Assembly: GCA_031539345.1 (NCBI GenBank)
Contig: JAVKMO010000007.1
Coordinates: 124,001-188,000 of the forward strand
Source: JAVKMO01 sp031539345
GTDB taxonomy: Bacteria; Bacteroidota; Bacteroidia; Chitinophagales; Chitinophagaceae
Reading direction: 5' to 3'
DNA: 64,000 nucleotides
Positions 46,282-56,656 of this stretch are shown here, piece after piece (position 1 is the first letter of the stretch; each line of letters starts with the position of its first letter). The notes under the pieces were generated by a model. The model saw nothing but the letters and a program-made list of their open reading frames with translations, did no database searches and was not told where the DNA came from. A program made the position numbers and the translations under genes.

Positions 46282-47172
46282 ATGATAAAAAAAGATGTTT
46301 TGATTGTAGGGGAATTATTAGTGGATTTATTGAGTGAGAATTATGTGAATAGTTTAGAGGGGCAAGAAAAATTTATTGCTTTTCAAGGAGGCAGTCCGAG
46401 TAATGTGTGTGCGAATTTAAAATGGTTGGGCAATTCTGTTTCTCTTATTGCCTGTGTGGGTAATGATTTTGCGGGTGATTTTTTGGTGCACAGTTTAGAA
46501 AAAATTGGTTTAGAGACGAATGGCGTTTATAGAAGCAATGAACCCAGCACAATGATTGTGGTTACAAAAAGTTTGCAGACACCGCGTTTTATTCCGTATC
46601 GTTTTGCAGATAAACAGATTCCTGCAATTGACCAAAAACAGATTGAAGAACACAACATTATTCATAGTTGTGCATTTGCATTAAGCCAAAATCCTGCACA
46701 AAAAAACATTTTAGATGCGATGGAATATGCCCAACAATGTGGCAAAAAAGTTTCTGTAGATTGGAATTTTTCTCCTGCTATTTGGTTGGATAATGATGGC
46801 AAAAAAGTATTTCAACAAATTGTTTCTTACAAACCCTTGTTGAAGTTAAGCATGGACGATATGGAAAGATTTTTAAACAATAACAAGTTGAGGATTGATG
46901 AGGCAAAACAATTTTTGCAACAGTATGAAGCAGAAGTGTTGTGTTTAACGTGCGGAAAAGACGGCGTGTGGGTGAAACAAGAAAATAGTGCGTGGGCGTT
47001 TTTTGCTGCCCAATCTGTTTCAAAGGTCGTTGATACAACAGGTGCTGGCGATGCGTTTTGGTCTGGGTTTTTGCATCATTACTTAGCCCAAAAATCGATT
47101 GCAGATTGTGTAATTGCAGGCATCAATTTGGCATCAAAAAAAATCCAACAACTTGGACCTTTGTACCTCTAA
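46282..47172 (+). CDS. PfkB family carbohydrate kinase
   Basis: 296 residues, ribokinase fold. Substrate-side motif GGSPSNVCANLKWLG at about 35-49; the second PfkB signature DTTGAGDAFWSGFL at about 252-265 holds the catalytic aspartate. The overall pattern (VGELLVDLL start) is that of fructokinases, but the sugar cannot be fixed from sequence. Confidence 0.85.
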   Translation: MIKKDVLIVGELLVDLLSENYVNSLEGQEKFIAFQGGSPSNVCANLKWLGNSVSLIACVGNDFAGDFLVHSLEKIGLETNGVYRSNEPSTMIVVTKSLQTPRFIPYRFADKQIPAIDQKQIEEHNIIHSCAFALSQNPAQKNILDAMEYAQQCGKKVSVDWNFSPAIWLDNDGKKVFQQIVSYKPLLKLSMDDMERFLNNNKLRIDEAKQFLQQYEAEVLCLTCGKDGVWVKQENSAWAFFAAQSVSKVVDTTGAGDAFWSGFLHHYLAQKSIADCVIAGINLASKKIQQLGPLYL

Positions 47173-47193
47173 TTTTTATTCAATATAATAACG

Positions 47194-48150
47194 ATGGAAT
47201 TTACTCTTCATAAAGCACAAGGTTCAGGAAATGATTTTGTCTTAATTGACATGCGAACACAAAACGAATTGTTGAGTGAAGTACAACGAAAACAACTTGC
47301 CGTTAGAATTTGTAACAGAAATTCAATGCTTGGTGCAGATGGCATTTTATTTGTTGAACATAGCAAAATTGCAGATGCACAAATGCGGGTTTTTAATGCT
47401 GATGGTTCTGAACCACAAATGTGCGGAAATGGCATTCGCATTGTAGGGCGTTGGGTTGCAGAAAATGCACAAAAAGAAGCCGTTACTGTAGAAAATAAAA
47501 CTGGAATTATTTATGCCATAAAAATGGCTAACGATTTTTATCCTGACGTAAAAGCCACTTGTTTGCAAATTGAAAATGTCAATTTTGACCCAGCAACTTT
47601 ACCGATGAAAACGAATCTACACGAACATATTCATACTGTGATTCCTTTTCTTTCAACGCAATTAAAATTTACAGCCATCAGTGTGCCTAATCCACATATT
47701 ATTTGCTTTGTCGAAAACATTGATGAAACAGAATTAGTGCAAATAGGCAAAAAAGCAAACGAACCAAATCCTATTTTTCAAGAAGGCGTAAATGTGAGTA
47801 TGGCAAAAAAAAACAACAACAATGAATTGTTTGTTTTAACTTATGAAAGAGGCGTTGGCATTACAAATTCTTGCGGAACAGCGATGTTTTCTTCTGTTGT
47901 TGCTGCATGCAAAAACAATTTTTTACAACTCAACCAAATGATTGACGTGAAAAATAAAGGTGGATTTATTCGCATTTGCTTGAACGACAATTTTGGCGGA
48001 ATAATGATTGGCAATGCCTCTTATGTATATGCCGGAAAAATTGCTTTTACAGATTCATCTATGACAACTTTTTCCTTTGAGCCAACGCATCAATATCAAG
48101 AAGAAGTTATTGCGTATGAAAAATTACTAACGCAATCAACAACAAATTAA
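47194..48150 (+). CDS. dapF: Diaminopimelate epimerase
   Basis: 318 residues. Converts LL- to meso-diaminopimelate. The two catalytic cysteines lie in MCGNGIR (about residue 77) and NSCGTAM (about 227); QGSGNDFVLIDMR starts the protein. It is about 40 residues longer than E. coli DapF, through the middle region and a C-terminal tail. The product feeds MurE. Confidence 0.92.
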   Translation: MEFTLHKAQGSGNDFVLIDMRTQNELLSEVQRKQLAVRICNRNSMLGADGILFVEHSKIADAQMRVFNADGSEPQMCGNGIRIVGRWVAENAQKEAVTVENKTGIIYAIKMANDFYPDVKATCLQIENVNFDPATLPMKTNLHEHIHTVIPFLSTQLKFTAISVPNPHIICFVENIDETELVQIGKKANEPNPIFQEGVNVSMAKKNNNNELFVLTYERGVGITNSCGTAMFSSVVAACKNNFLQLNQMIDVKNKGGFIRICLNDNFGGIMIGNASYVYAGKIAFTDSSMTTFSFEPTHQYQEEVIAYEKLLTQSTTN

Positions 48151-48180
48151 TGCTATTATTTACCTTAATATTTCTTTGAT

Positions 48181-51100
48181 ATGAAATTGGTTTTTGCTTG
48201 TTGCTTCGTTCTTTTTTTGTCTTGTTATACAGAAAAAAAAGAGCAAAAATTATTTGAATTGCAAGAACATTCAGGGCTTTTTTTTCAAAACCATATTCAG
48301 AATGAAAAAGACTTTAATATTCTTACGTATCGCAATTTTTACAATGGCGGAGGAGTTGCAGTTGGAGATTTAAATAATGATGGATTGCCCGAAGTTTTGT
48401 TTACGGCAAACATGGACAGCAATAAATTGTTTTTGAATAAAGGGCAATTTCAATTTCAAGACATTACACTACAAAGCAAATTATTACAAAGAAAAAAATG
48501 GGCTACTGGCGTTGCATTTGCAGACATCAATGCTGATGGTTGGTTAGACATTTATATCTGTTATGCCGGTTACCAAAAAGGCATTGACTCAAAAAACGAA
48601 CTCTATATCAACAATAAAAATTTAACCTTTACAGAGCAAGCCAAAGAATACGGTTTAGATGATAGCGGATTTACAACACACGCTGCGTTTTTTGATTATG
48701 ATTTAGATGGCGATTTAGATGTGTATATTTTAAACAACAGTTTCATTCCAGTCAATACCCTCAATTATTCCAACAAAAGAACCTTGCGTGCTAAAGATTG
48801 GCCTGTGCGAGATTTTTTAAAAGGCGGTGGTGATAAATTATTACGCAACGACCAAGGAAAATTTATCGACGTAAGTGAACAGGCGAACATTTATGGAAGC
48901 CTCATTGGCTTTGGCTTGGGCGTTACAATTGGAGATGTCAATAACGATGCTTATCCAGATATGTATATCTCAAATGATTTTTTTGAAAAGGATTATTTAT
49001 ACATCAATCAAAAAAACGGAACGTTTAAAGAGTCTTTAAATGATATGATGCAACACATTAGTCATTCATCTATGGGAGCCGACATGGCAGACATCAATAA
49101 CGACGGCTATGCTGATATTTTTGTTACGGATATGTTACCGCAAAATGACTATAAATTAAAAACAACGTCGCTATTTAATACCTATGACATTCATCATTAC
49201 ATGGAAAAGCAAGGCTTTTACAAACAATTTATGCAAAACACTTTGCAACTCAATAATGGTAATCATACCTTTTCAGAAATTGCACATTATGCAGGCGTTG
49301 CGGCTAGTGATTGGAGTTGGGGAGGTTTGATTTTTGATGCCAACAATGACGGTCTGAACGACATTTTTGTAAGCAACGGCATCAACCATGATGTTACAAA
49401 TATGGACTTCATGGATTTTTTTGCAAATGATATTATCCAAGATATGGTGATGCACGGCAACAAAGCAGAGGTGAGCGAAGTGATCAAAAAAATGCCTTCC
49501 AATCCTGTTATAAATTGTTTGTTCATCAATACCGGAAATTTAAAATTTGACGATCAAGCAACAACAAAAGGTATGGAACAAGCCTCATTTTCTAATGGTG
49601 CTGCATACGCAGATTTAGACAATGATGGCGACTTAGACTTATTAGTAAACAACGTCAATCAACCGGCTTTTGTTTACAAAAATCTAACACAAAAAAATGA
49701 CTCGCAACAATTTATTCGCTTTGTTTTATCCGACACAATAACAGGAAATAAAAACCGGTTTTGTATTGGAGCAAAAGTTAAAGTGTTCTCAGGCACTGAA
49801 ATTTTAAACAGAGAATTGATTCCCAATAGAGGCTTTCAATCTTCTGTAGATTTTACAATTCATATTGGTTTAGGAAAAAGAAAAATTGATTCCATTATCG
49901 TTCAATGGCAAGATGGTAGCCTTGAGAGAATCATCAATTACCAGATTAACCAAAACAATATTTTATACAAAAAAACAAAACACAATATACCCATCAACAA
50001 AGAAAAACTTGAAATCAAAAATGTTATCACTCTTCTACCACAAAAGTTTCTGCCGCATCAAGAAAATTCGTTTGTAGATTTTTATCAAGAGCGCGGCATT
50101 CCAATGATGTTATCTCAAGAAGGTCCTAAAGCGGCGATTGGCGATGTCAATGGAGACGGACAAGAAGATATTTATATCTGTGGTGCTGCTGGACAAACAG
50201 GAAATTTATACATACAAAAAAACGGTCACTTTGAAACAAAAATCATTCCTACAGAACAACATTTTGCAGACATAGAAGAAACCGCAACAAGTTTTTTTGA
50301 TGCCAATGGAGATGGTTTTTTAGATTTATGGATTGCTCCTGGTGGTAATGAATATGCACCCCCATCGGTTCAATTAGCAAATCGCTTATACCTCAATGAC
50401 GGAAAGGGGAATTTTTCTTTAACGCAGAAAAACCTGCCATTCAACGATGTGAATGTGAGCGTTGTTCTTCCTTTAGACTTTGATAATGATAAAGATATGG
50501 ACGTGTTGATTGCAGGTAGAAATGTTCCTCAACAATATGGTATAAATGCAAATAGTTATTTATTAGAGAATGACGGAAAGGGAAACTTTACTCTTTTTTT
50601 ACAAGACACGAAAAATCCTTTTGAAGGATTAGGTATGATTACTGCGGTGGCGTTTGACAATGTATTGAGTAAAGAAAAAAAATCGCTTGTGTTTGTTGGC
50701 GAATGGATGAGTCCACTATTTTTTGATTATACAGAAAAAAAATGGCAACAACAAAAAACAAATTTGCAAAATTTAAAAGGTTGGTGGCAAAGCATTGCCA
50801 TTGAAGATTTCAATAATGACGGATTAAAAGACCTCATTCTTGGCAACATAGGAGAGAATTTTTATCTCCAAGCTAACCCCTCTTCACCAATTAAATTATG
50901 GCTCAATGATTTTGACAACAATGGATCTATAGAAAAAATTATCACAAGAACGATTGAACAAAAAGACGTTCCTGTATTTTTGAAAAAAGAGGTTACGGAT
51001 CAAATTCCAAGCCTCAAAAAAGAAAATCTCAATTATGCTTCATTCGCTACCAAGAGCATACAGAATCTTTTTTCAAATCTCGTATTAGAAAAAAGTAGTG

Positions 51101-51498
51101 TCAAAGAAATCAATACGAATACATCATTGGTTGCGATGGCTCAAAGTAAAGGTCAATTTTTAATTCAGGCTTTGCCGCAAGAGATTCAATTTTCTTCTGT
51201 AAACGCAATACAAACCATTGATATGAATGATGATGGTTATTTAGACCTTGTATTAGGCGGAAACAACAGCCACCTCATTCCTCAATTTTCAAATATTGAT
51301 GCGAGTTTTGGAAGTGTTATTTTGAATAATGGAAAAAGCAAATTTGAGGTATTAAAAAAAACGAATTGGGTGGAACGTGGAGATATTAAAGAGATTAAAA
51401 TTATTCAATTGCAAAAAGCAACTTGTTTATTGATATTAAAAAATAATGCAACGCCTTTATTGTACCAAATCAACGCAAGTTGGAATAAGAAAAAATAA
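48181..51498 (+). CDS. Large FG-GAP/VCBS repeat lipoprotein with ASPIC/UnbV domain
   Basis: 1105 residues. Lipoprotein signal with lipobox cysteine at about 15 (FVLFLSC). Many calcium-binding FG-GAP repeats of the DLNNDGLPE / DINADGWLD / DLDGDLDVY type across the length suggest a beta-propeller, with an ASPIC/UnbV-like segment at about 515-590 (CIGAKVKVFSG, IPNRGFQSSVDFTIHIGLG, IIVQWQDGS). Members are surface or periplasmic in Bacteroidota, often near glycan-use genes; function unknown. Not linked to a SusCD pair here. Confidence 0.88.
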   Translation: MKLVFACCFVLFLSCYTEKKEQKLFELQEHSGLFFQNHIQNEKDFNILTYRNFYNGGGVAVGDLNNDGLPEVLFTANMDSNKLFLNKGQFQFQDITLQSKLLQRKKWATGVAFADINADGWLDIYICYAGYQKGIDSKNELYINNKNLTFTEQAKEYGLDDSGFTTHAAFFDYDLDGDLDVYILNNSFIPVNTLNYSNKRTLRAKDWPVRDFLKGGGDKLLRNDQGKFIDVSEQANIYGSLIGFGLGVTIGDVNNDAYPDMYISNDFFEKDYLYINQKNGTFKESLNDMMQHISHSSMGADMADINNDGYADIFVTDMLPQNDYKLKTTSLFNTYDIHHYMEKQGFYKQFMQNTLQLNNGNHTFSEIAHYAGVAASDWSWGGLIFDANNDGLNDIFVSNGINHDVTNMDFMDFFANDIIQDMVMHGNKAEVSEVIKKMPSNPVINCLFINTGNLKFDDQATTKGMEQASFSNGAAYADLDNDGDLDLLVNNVNQPAFVYKNLTQKNDSQQFIRFVLSDTITGNKNRFCIGAKVKVFSGTEILNRELIPNRGFQSSVDFTIHIGLGKRKIDSIIVQWQDGSLERIINYQINQNNILYKKTKHNIPINKEKLEIKNVITLLPQKFLPHQENSFVDFYQERGIPMMLSQEGPKAAIGDVNGDGQEDIYICGAAGQTGNLYIQKNGHFETKIIPTEQHFADIEETATSFFDANGDGFLDLWIAPGGNEYAPPSVQLANRLYLNDGKGNFSLTQKNLPFNDVNVSVVLPLDFDNDKDMDVLIAGRNVPQQYGINANSYLLENDGKGNFTLFLQDTKNPFEGLGMITAVAFDNVLSKEKKSLVFVGEWMSPLFFDYTEKKWQQQKTNLQNLKGWWQSIAIEDFNNDGLKDLILGNIGENFYLQANPSSPIKLWLNDFDNNGSIEKIITRTIEQKDVPVFLKKEVTDQIPSLKKENLNYASFATKSIQNLFSNLVLEKSSVKEINTNTSLVAMAQSKGQFLIQALPQEIQFSSVNAIQTIDMNDDGYLDLVLGGNNSHLIPQFSNIDASFGSVILNNGKSKFEVLKKTNWVERGDIKEIKIIQLQKATCLLILKNNATPLLYQINASWNKKK

Positions 51499-51508
51499 AA
51501 TTTCAACA

Positions 51509-51850
51509 ATGACTTTAGACTTGTTACAAAAGTATTGCTCCTCATTGCCAACCGTTACAGAAAGTTTTCCTTTTGATAATGACCACATCGTATTTAAAGT
51601 TTATGACAAAATGTTTGCACTGACAAACGTGAAAGAATTTAAAAGCATGAACGTAAAATGTGATCCAGAAAAAGCAATTATATTACGAGAAAAATATGAT
51701 GCCATTATTGCTGGTTATCACATGAATAAAAAACATTGGAACACCATTTTTTTTGATGGCTCGATTAGTGATGCTGTCCTTTTTTCATACATCAAAGACT
51801 CTTACGAACTTGTTCTTAAAGGAGTTTCAAAAAACAAAAAGCAGAGGTGA
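51509..51850 (+). CDS. MmcQ/YjbR family protein
   Basis: 113 residues from the ATG at 51509; the open frame extends into the preceding gene but the family starts at MTLDLLQKYCSSLP. Typical pattern: TESFPFDNDHIVFKV, KMFALTNV, NVKCDPEKAIILRE, GYHMNKKHWNTIFFDG, and the SYELVLKG end. Double-wing DNA-binding-like fold; role unknown. Confidence 0.88.
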   Translation: MTLDLLQKYCSSLPTVTESFPFDNDHIVFKVYDKMFALTNVKEFKSMNVKCDPEKAIILREKYDAIIAGYHMNKKHWNTIFFDGSISDAVLFSYIKDSYELVLKGVSKNKKQR

Positions 51851-51945
51851 TTTTTTGTGCTATAAAAATGATAGCAACCAACGATTCGTTTTTTTTTTTG
51901 TTTATGCGATACTTATTGCACATATTGGCAAACAAAAAATAATGT

Positions 51946-52893
51946 ATGCACATATTGAGTTTAATAGAAATAGAAGCTGATTTAGCAGGTCAAAAAAGAG
52001 GGGCTGGATTGGGTCCACAAGCATTAAGACAAATTGCGTTTGAAAAGAAATCGCTTTTGTATGAAAAATTTCAAAGCATTAGCACCCTATCCTATCAACA
52101 AAAAATTCCGACGAAAAGTCCTTTTTCGGCAGCAAAACACATTGACGAATTATTGCCTTTTTACAAAAAAAATATTTCTGCGTTACAACAACATTTTCAA
52201 CAGCATAAGCAGTCTTGTATTGTTTCTGGTGACCATGCAAATGCAATAGCAATCATTGCCTCTTTACAAAAAACATATCCAAAAAAAAACATTGGTATTA
52301 TTTGGTTAGATGCACACGCAGACTTACACAATATTGACACCAGTCCTTCGGGCAATTTACATGGCATGAGTTTGGGCGTATATTTTAATACGCAAATGTC
52401 TGGCAAAAAAAATATCGAACCAAAAACGAAACAAGCATGGAAAGACCTTTGTAGCTTGGGAACAAAAGACGCTTTATCAGTAGAAAATCTTGTCTATGTG
52501 GGTTTACGTAGTGTAGAAGAAGAAGAAAAAAACTGCATCAAAAAGAACAACATTTTGACTTTTCCTATTGCGAAAGTGAAAAAAGACAGCATCAAAAAAA
52601 CAGCAAAAACAATTCAAGAAAAGCTAAAAAATTGTGATTTGGTTTATGTTAGTCTTGATGTTGATGTGTTAGACCCTCGTGTTTCTAAAGGAACGGGGAC
52701 GCCGGTAAAAAATGGATTTTCTGTATTAGAACTAACACAACTTGTGCAACTACTTGTTTCTACTTTGCCAGTAAAAGTTTTTGAACTCACAGAAATCAAT
52801 CCGCTCTTAGACACTGAAAATAAAATGGCAAAAAATGTATTTGGGTTGTTTGAAAGAGTTGTTTCAACCTTTGAAAAAAAGGCACATGAATAG
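51946..52893 (+). CDS. Arginase/ureohydrolase family enzyme
   Basis: 315 residues. Manganese-site motifs: SGDHANA (usual GGDHS; H97), WLDAHADLH (D122, H124, D126), SPSGNLHGM (133-141), and SLDVDVLDP near 233 with KGTGTP. The SPSGNLHG loop favours arginase over agmatinase. Arginase cleaves L-arginine to ornithine and urea. The Gly-to-Ser change before DH is unusual but outside the metal ligands. Its stop overlaps the next start by eight bases. Confidence 0.85.
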   Translation: MHILSLIEIEADLAGQKRGAGLGPQALRQIAFEKKSLLYEKFQSISTLSYQQKIPTKSPFSAAKHIDELLPFYKKNISALQQHFQQHKQSCIVSGDHANAIAIIASLQKTYPKKNIGIIWLDAHADLHNIDTSPSGNLHGMSLGVYFNTQMSGKKNIEPKTKQAWKDLCSLGTKDALSVENLVYVGLRSVEEEEKNCIKKNNILTFPIAKVKKDSIKKTAKTIQEKLKNCDLVYVSLDVDVLDPRVSKGTGTPVKNGFSVLELTQLVQLLVSTLPVKVFELTEINPLLDTENKMAKNVFGLFERVVSTFEKKAHE

Positions 52894-53935
52894 CCAATTA
52901 CAAATTGAAAAAGTTTGGGCAAAACAGAGTAAAACGAAAATTCTTCGCCTTGAAGAAATTGTTGGATCAGGTTCTCCTCGAGAATATTATCGTGTTTTTT
53001 TAAGCAACAATACATCAATAATTGCGTGTTATAGTTTGGATATTGCTGAAAACAAAACTTTTATTCGCTATGCTAAAGCACTCTACAAAGCTGGCGTTTC
53101 TGTTCCTAAAATTATTTATCATCACACCACAAAACCTGAAATTTATTTTCAAGAAGATTGCGGCAATAAATCTTTATTAGAGCATTTAAAAACGCTAACA
53201 ACACCAAAACAAATCATTGCGATTTATACAAAAGCGATACAGCATTTAGTCCACGTTCAATTTGAAGGTGCTTTACAGATTGATTTTTCTTCATCACACA
53301 GTTTTGAAAAGTGGGATGCTAAAGTTGTTTTGCAAGACCTTTTTTATTTCAAAAATTTTTTCTTAGACCAACTCCGTGTGCCTTATCGCGCACCTTCTTT
53401 AATCAAAGAATTTTTATCGATTGCTGATTTTTTCAATAACGAAAAGATTGAAAAAACTTGGTATCATTTTATGTATAGAGATTGTCAAGCCAGAAATATT
53501 ATGCTCAACAAAGAAGAGAAAATGACGTTCATTGATTTTCAAGGAGCGATGCGAGGTCCAATTCAATATGATATTATTTCTTTGTTATTTCAAGCAAAAG
53601 CTAATCTATCAAACACAATACAACAAAAGCTTTTAGATGAATACAAAACACGCGTACAAACAAAAATGAAAGGTAAGTACAGCAGTAGTGAATACGACAC
53701 GGTTTTTATGTATTGTTTTTTATTGAGGCATTTACAACTTTTAGGTGCTTATGGTTTGCGTGGGTTGATAGAAAAAAAACAACATTTTAGAGAAAGTATT
53801 TTTCCGTTATTACAAAAGTTGCCTACACATCAAAACAATTATTTACAAGGAATAAAAAAGCATACTGAAATTTCCAAAGTCATCAACTATATCACTACAA
53901 AAAATTTTGTGAAACAATTTCACTTTTTAAAATAA
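52886..53935 (+). CDS. APH-family sugar kinase-like phosphotransferase
   Basis: 349 residues from the ATG at 52886 (frame open to 52835). Protein-kinase-like fold: GSGSPREYYRV for the nucleotide loop, YFQEDCG hinge, the catalytic loop MYRDCQARNIML (D and N), and the metal-binding FIDFQGAMRGP. This set is closest to the N-acetylmuramate/N-acetylglucosamine 1-kinase type (AmgK) used in cell wall recycling. The nucleotidyltransferase partner (MurU) usually adjacent is not seen. Overlaps the arginase gene by eight bases. Confidence 0.78.
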   Translation: MNSQLQIEKVWAKQSKTKILRLEEIVGSGSPREYYRVFLSNNTSIIACYSLDIAENKTFIRYAKALYKAGVSVPKIIYHHTTKPEIYFQEDCGNKSLLEHLKTLTTPKQIIAIYTKAIQHLVHVQFEGALQIDFSSSHSFEKWDAKVVLQDLFYFKNFFLDQLRVPYRAPSLIKEFLSIADFFNNEKIEKTWYHFMYRDCQARNIMLNKEEKMTFIDFQGAMRGPIQYDIISLLFQAKANLSNTIQQKLLDEYKTRVQTKMKGKYSSSEYDTVFMYCFLLRHLQLLGAYGLRGLIEKKQHFRESIFPLLQKLPTHQNNYLQGIKKHTEISKVINYITTKNFVKQFHFLK

Positions 53936-53961
53936 TTTTTATTTTTTTTTTATCCCATATT

Positions 53962-55314
53962 ATGAAACACATTCAACTCAAAACAAACATTCCAGGACCT
54001 AAAGCTGAAGCCATTTTAACCCGTAGAGCAAACGCCTTTCCTAACGGATTAGGAAAAGCAACCGAAGTGGTTTCAATGAACGCCAAAGGGTCTTTAGTAG
54101 AAGACGTTGATAGAAATATATTGATTGATTTTGCTGCTGGCATAGGCATGTTAAACGCTGGTCATTGTCCTCAAAGCGTTGTCGATAGCGTAAAAAATCA
54201 AATAGACAAACTCATACACAGCTGTTTTTTAGTCAGTACAACAGAACCGCCCGTTGCCTTAGCAGAAATATTAAATAAAATTACGCCTGGCACTTTTGCA
54301 AAAAAAACAATGCTCATGAACTCTGGTTCTGAAGCCGTTGAAACTGCGATTGCCATTGCCAAATATTCCACCAAACGTAACGCCATCATTTGTTTTGAAG
54401 GCGGCTATCACGGAAGAACGATGATGGCAATTAGCCTCACCAGCAAATACAGTTTATTCAAAAAAGGTTTTGGAACATTTGCCACAGATATTGTTCGTCT
54501 GCCGGCACCTTATCCTTATCGTAAGCCAGAAAATTTAACAATAGAAGAATATATTCAATTGTGTATTCAACAATTTGAAAATGCCTTTGTAACACAAATT
54601 GATGCAGATGCTGTTGCTGCAATTATTATAGAACCCGTTCAAGGTGAAGGCGGTTTTATTCAAATGCCAGAAGCCTTTTTATCAAAAATCAGACAGGTCT
54701 GCGACAAGCATAATATTGTGATGATAGCCGATGAAATTCAAAGTGGTTTTGGTAGAACAGGAAAGTTATTTGCAATTCAACACACAAACATTATACCCGA
54801 CATTATTACAATGGCAAAATCTTTAGGATCTGGTTTTCCTATTGCTGCTGTAACAGGAAAAGCCGAATTGATGGACGCTCCACACCCAGGCGGATTAGGT
54901 GGAACATACGGCGGAAGCCCCGTTTCAGCAAGTGCAGCTTTAGCGTCTATTCAAATTATTAACGACGAAAAGTTTTTATCTCGCACAAACGAAACAGGAT
55001 TATTGATAGAAAAAAGATTGCAGAAATGGATGAAACAATATGATATCATTGGTGATGTACGAGGAGTTGGTATGATGCGCATTATTGAGTTTGTAAAAGA
55101 TAGAAAAACAAAAACGCCAGACACAAGCATCAATTTGAATATTGTCAAAGAAGCCTATAAAAACGGCGTAATTTGTATGCGTGCAGGTATTTATAGCAAT
55201 TGTATTCGTTTATTGCCAGCATTAAATATTTCGCATGATATTCTTAATGAAGGGCTTGATGTATTGGAAAAAGCCATCGAAACATGCATCTCGCAAACAA
55301 AAGTATCACAATAA
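53962..55314 (+). CDS. gabT: Class III aminotransferase, probable 4-aminobutyrate aminotransferase
   Basis: 450 residues. PLP-site motifs: NSGSEAVETAIAIAK (about 114-128), FEGGYHGRT, IIEPVQGEGGF, IADEIQSGFGRTGKLF with the ring-binding aspartate, and the Schiff-base lysine in MAKSLGSGFPIAAVTG. Similar enzymes act on GABA or on ornithine; the arginase just upstream would provide ornithine, so ornithine aminotransferase activity is an alternative. Start 26 bases after the kinase gene. Confidence 0.8.
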   Translation: MKHIQLKTNIPGPKAEAILTRRANAFPNGLGKATEVVSMNAKGSLVEDVDRNILIDFAAGIGMLNAGHCPQSVVDSVKNQIDKLIHSCFLVSTTEPPVALAEILNKITPGTFAKKTMLMNSGSEAVETAIAIAKYSTKRNAIICFEGGYHGRTMMAISLTSKYSLFKKGFGTFATDIVRLPAPYPYRKPENLTIEEYIQLCIQQFENAFVTQIDADAVAAIIIEPVQGEGGFIQMPEAFLSKIRQVCDKHNIVMIADEIQSGFGRTGKLFAIQHTNIIPDIITMAKSLGSGFPIAAVTGKAELMDAPHPGGLGGTYGGSPVSASAALASIQIINDEKFLSRTNETGLLIEKRLQKWMKQYDIIGDVRGVGMMRIIEFVKDRKTKTPDTSINLNIVKEAYKNGVICMRAGIYSNCIRLLPALNISHDILNEGLDVLEKAIETCISQTKVSQ

Positions 55315-55341
55315 AATCCCATTCGTGCAAATCAAAAACGT

Positions 55342-56502
55342 ATGAAACAAAACCTAAAAATGGGCATGATTGGTGGAGGACCAAATTCTTTTATTGGTGC
55401 TATTCATCGAATTGCCGCACGCATTGATGGACACATTGAATTGGTAGCAGGCGCGTTTAGTAGTGATGAAAATAAATCACGAATTACAGGAGATGAATTA
55501 GGCTTAGCACCAGAAAGAATCTATAAAAATTTTGAAGAATTAATTCTTACGGAAGCAAAATTACCCGCTGAAAAAAGAATTGATTTTGTGAGTATTGTAA
55601 CCCCAAATCATGTGCATTACGCACCTGCAAAATTGGCGATGGAAAATGGCTTTAATGTTGTGTTAGACAAACCACTTTGCCTGAATTTAACCGAAGCAAA
55701 AGACTTACTCGCAGTACAAAAAAAAACAAACGCTTTGTTTTGTTTGACGCACACTTATACGGGTTATCCAATGTTAAAAGAAGCAAAAACAATCATTGCA
55801 AAAGGCACACTTGGCACACTGCGTAAAGTATATGTAGAATATCCTCAAGCCTGGTTAAGCACAGCTTTAGAACAACAAGAAAATAATAACCAAGCGGCAT
55901 GGCGAACAGATCCAACAAAAAGCGGACAAGGCGGATGTATTGGTGATATTGGCACACACGCATTTAACCTTGCAGAATATGTAACAGGCTTACAAGTAAT
56001 AAAAGTTTCAGCACATTTAGAAACTTATGTTCCACAACGCTTGTTAGATGACGATGCAATGATGATGCTCCAATTTAATGGTGGTGCAACAGGCGTTTTA
56101 ATGGCAACACAAATTGCCGCAGGAGAAGAAAACAATTTAAAAATTCGTGTGTATGGAGAACACGGCGGCATCGAATGGCAACAGCAAGATGCAAATACAT
56201 TACAAGTTAAAATGTTAAATCAGCCTGTGGCAATTTATCGAGCAGGTACAAATTATGTCAGCACATTAACACAACAAAATAGTCGCACACCAGCAGGTCA
56301 TCCCGAAGGTTATTTGGAGGCCTTTGCCAATATTTACAACAATTTTGCAAGTGCATTATTACATAAAAAAAACAATACCTCCTTCCCTCTACAACACGAT
56401 GACTTTCCTTCTTTAGAAGACGGCATAAGAGGAATGGCATTTATAGAAACGGTTATTGCATCAAACACATCAAAAGAAAAATGGACTCCTTTTACGTATT
56501 GA
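55342..56502 (+). CDS. Gfo/Idh/MocA family oxidoreductase
   Basis: 386 residues. N-terminal NAD(P)-binding Rossmann domain (MGMIGGGPNSFIGAIHR), the IVTPNHVHYAPA and LDKPLCLNLTEAKDL segments with the catalytic lysine (about 114), and the C-terminal domain with GGCIGDIGTHAFNLAEY holding the catalytic His. Acts on a sugar or cyclitol; substrate unknown. 27 bases after the aminotransferase. Confidence 0.9.
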   Translation: MKQNLKMGMIGGGPNSFIGAIHRIAARIDGHIELVAGAFSSDENKSRITGDELGLAPERIYKNFEELILTEAKLPAEKRIDFVSIVTPNHVHYAPAKLAMENGFNVVLDKPLCLNLTEAKDLLAVQKKTNALFCLTHTYTGYPMLKEAKTIIAKGTLGTLRKVYVEYPQAWLSTALEQQENNNQAAWRTDPTKSGQGGCIGDIGTHAFNLAEYVTGLQVIKVSAHLETYVPQRLLDDDAMMMLQFNGGATGVLMATQIAAGEENNLKIRVYGEHGGIEWQQQDANTLQVKMLNQPVAIYRAGTNYVSTLTQQNSRTPAGHPEGYLEAFANIYNNFASALLHKKNNTSFPLQHDDFPSLEDGIRGMAFIETVIASNTSKEKWTPFTY

Positions 56503-56656
56503 TTTTTTTTTAATAAACACAAACATGAGTTGTCCTATTGGATTTTGATAACGCTGTGCGAACGATTACAATCTGATAGATTATTACCCCAATCATTAAA
56601 ATAAAATTATTCTCGCATTCATTATTCTTATCACTCATTTCTAAAAAATAACAAAC

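Noticed and set aside
53962..55314. Second copy of bioA
   Set aside because: The motifs and length fit GABA or ornithine aminotransferases, not the BioA pattern seen at 1-630.
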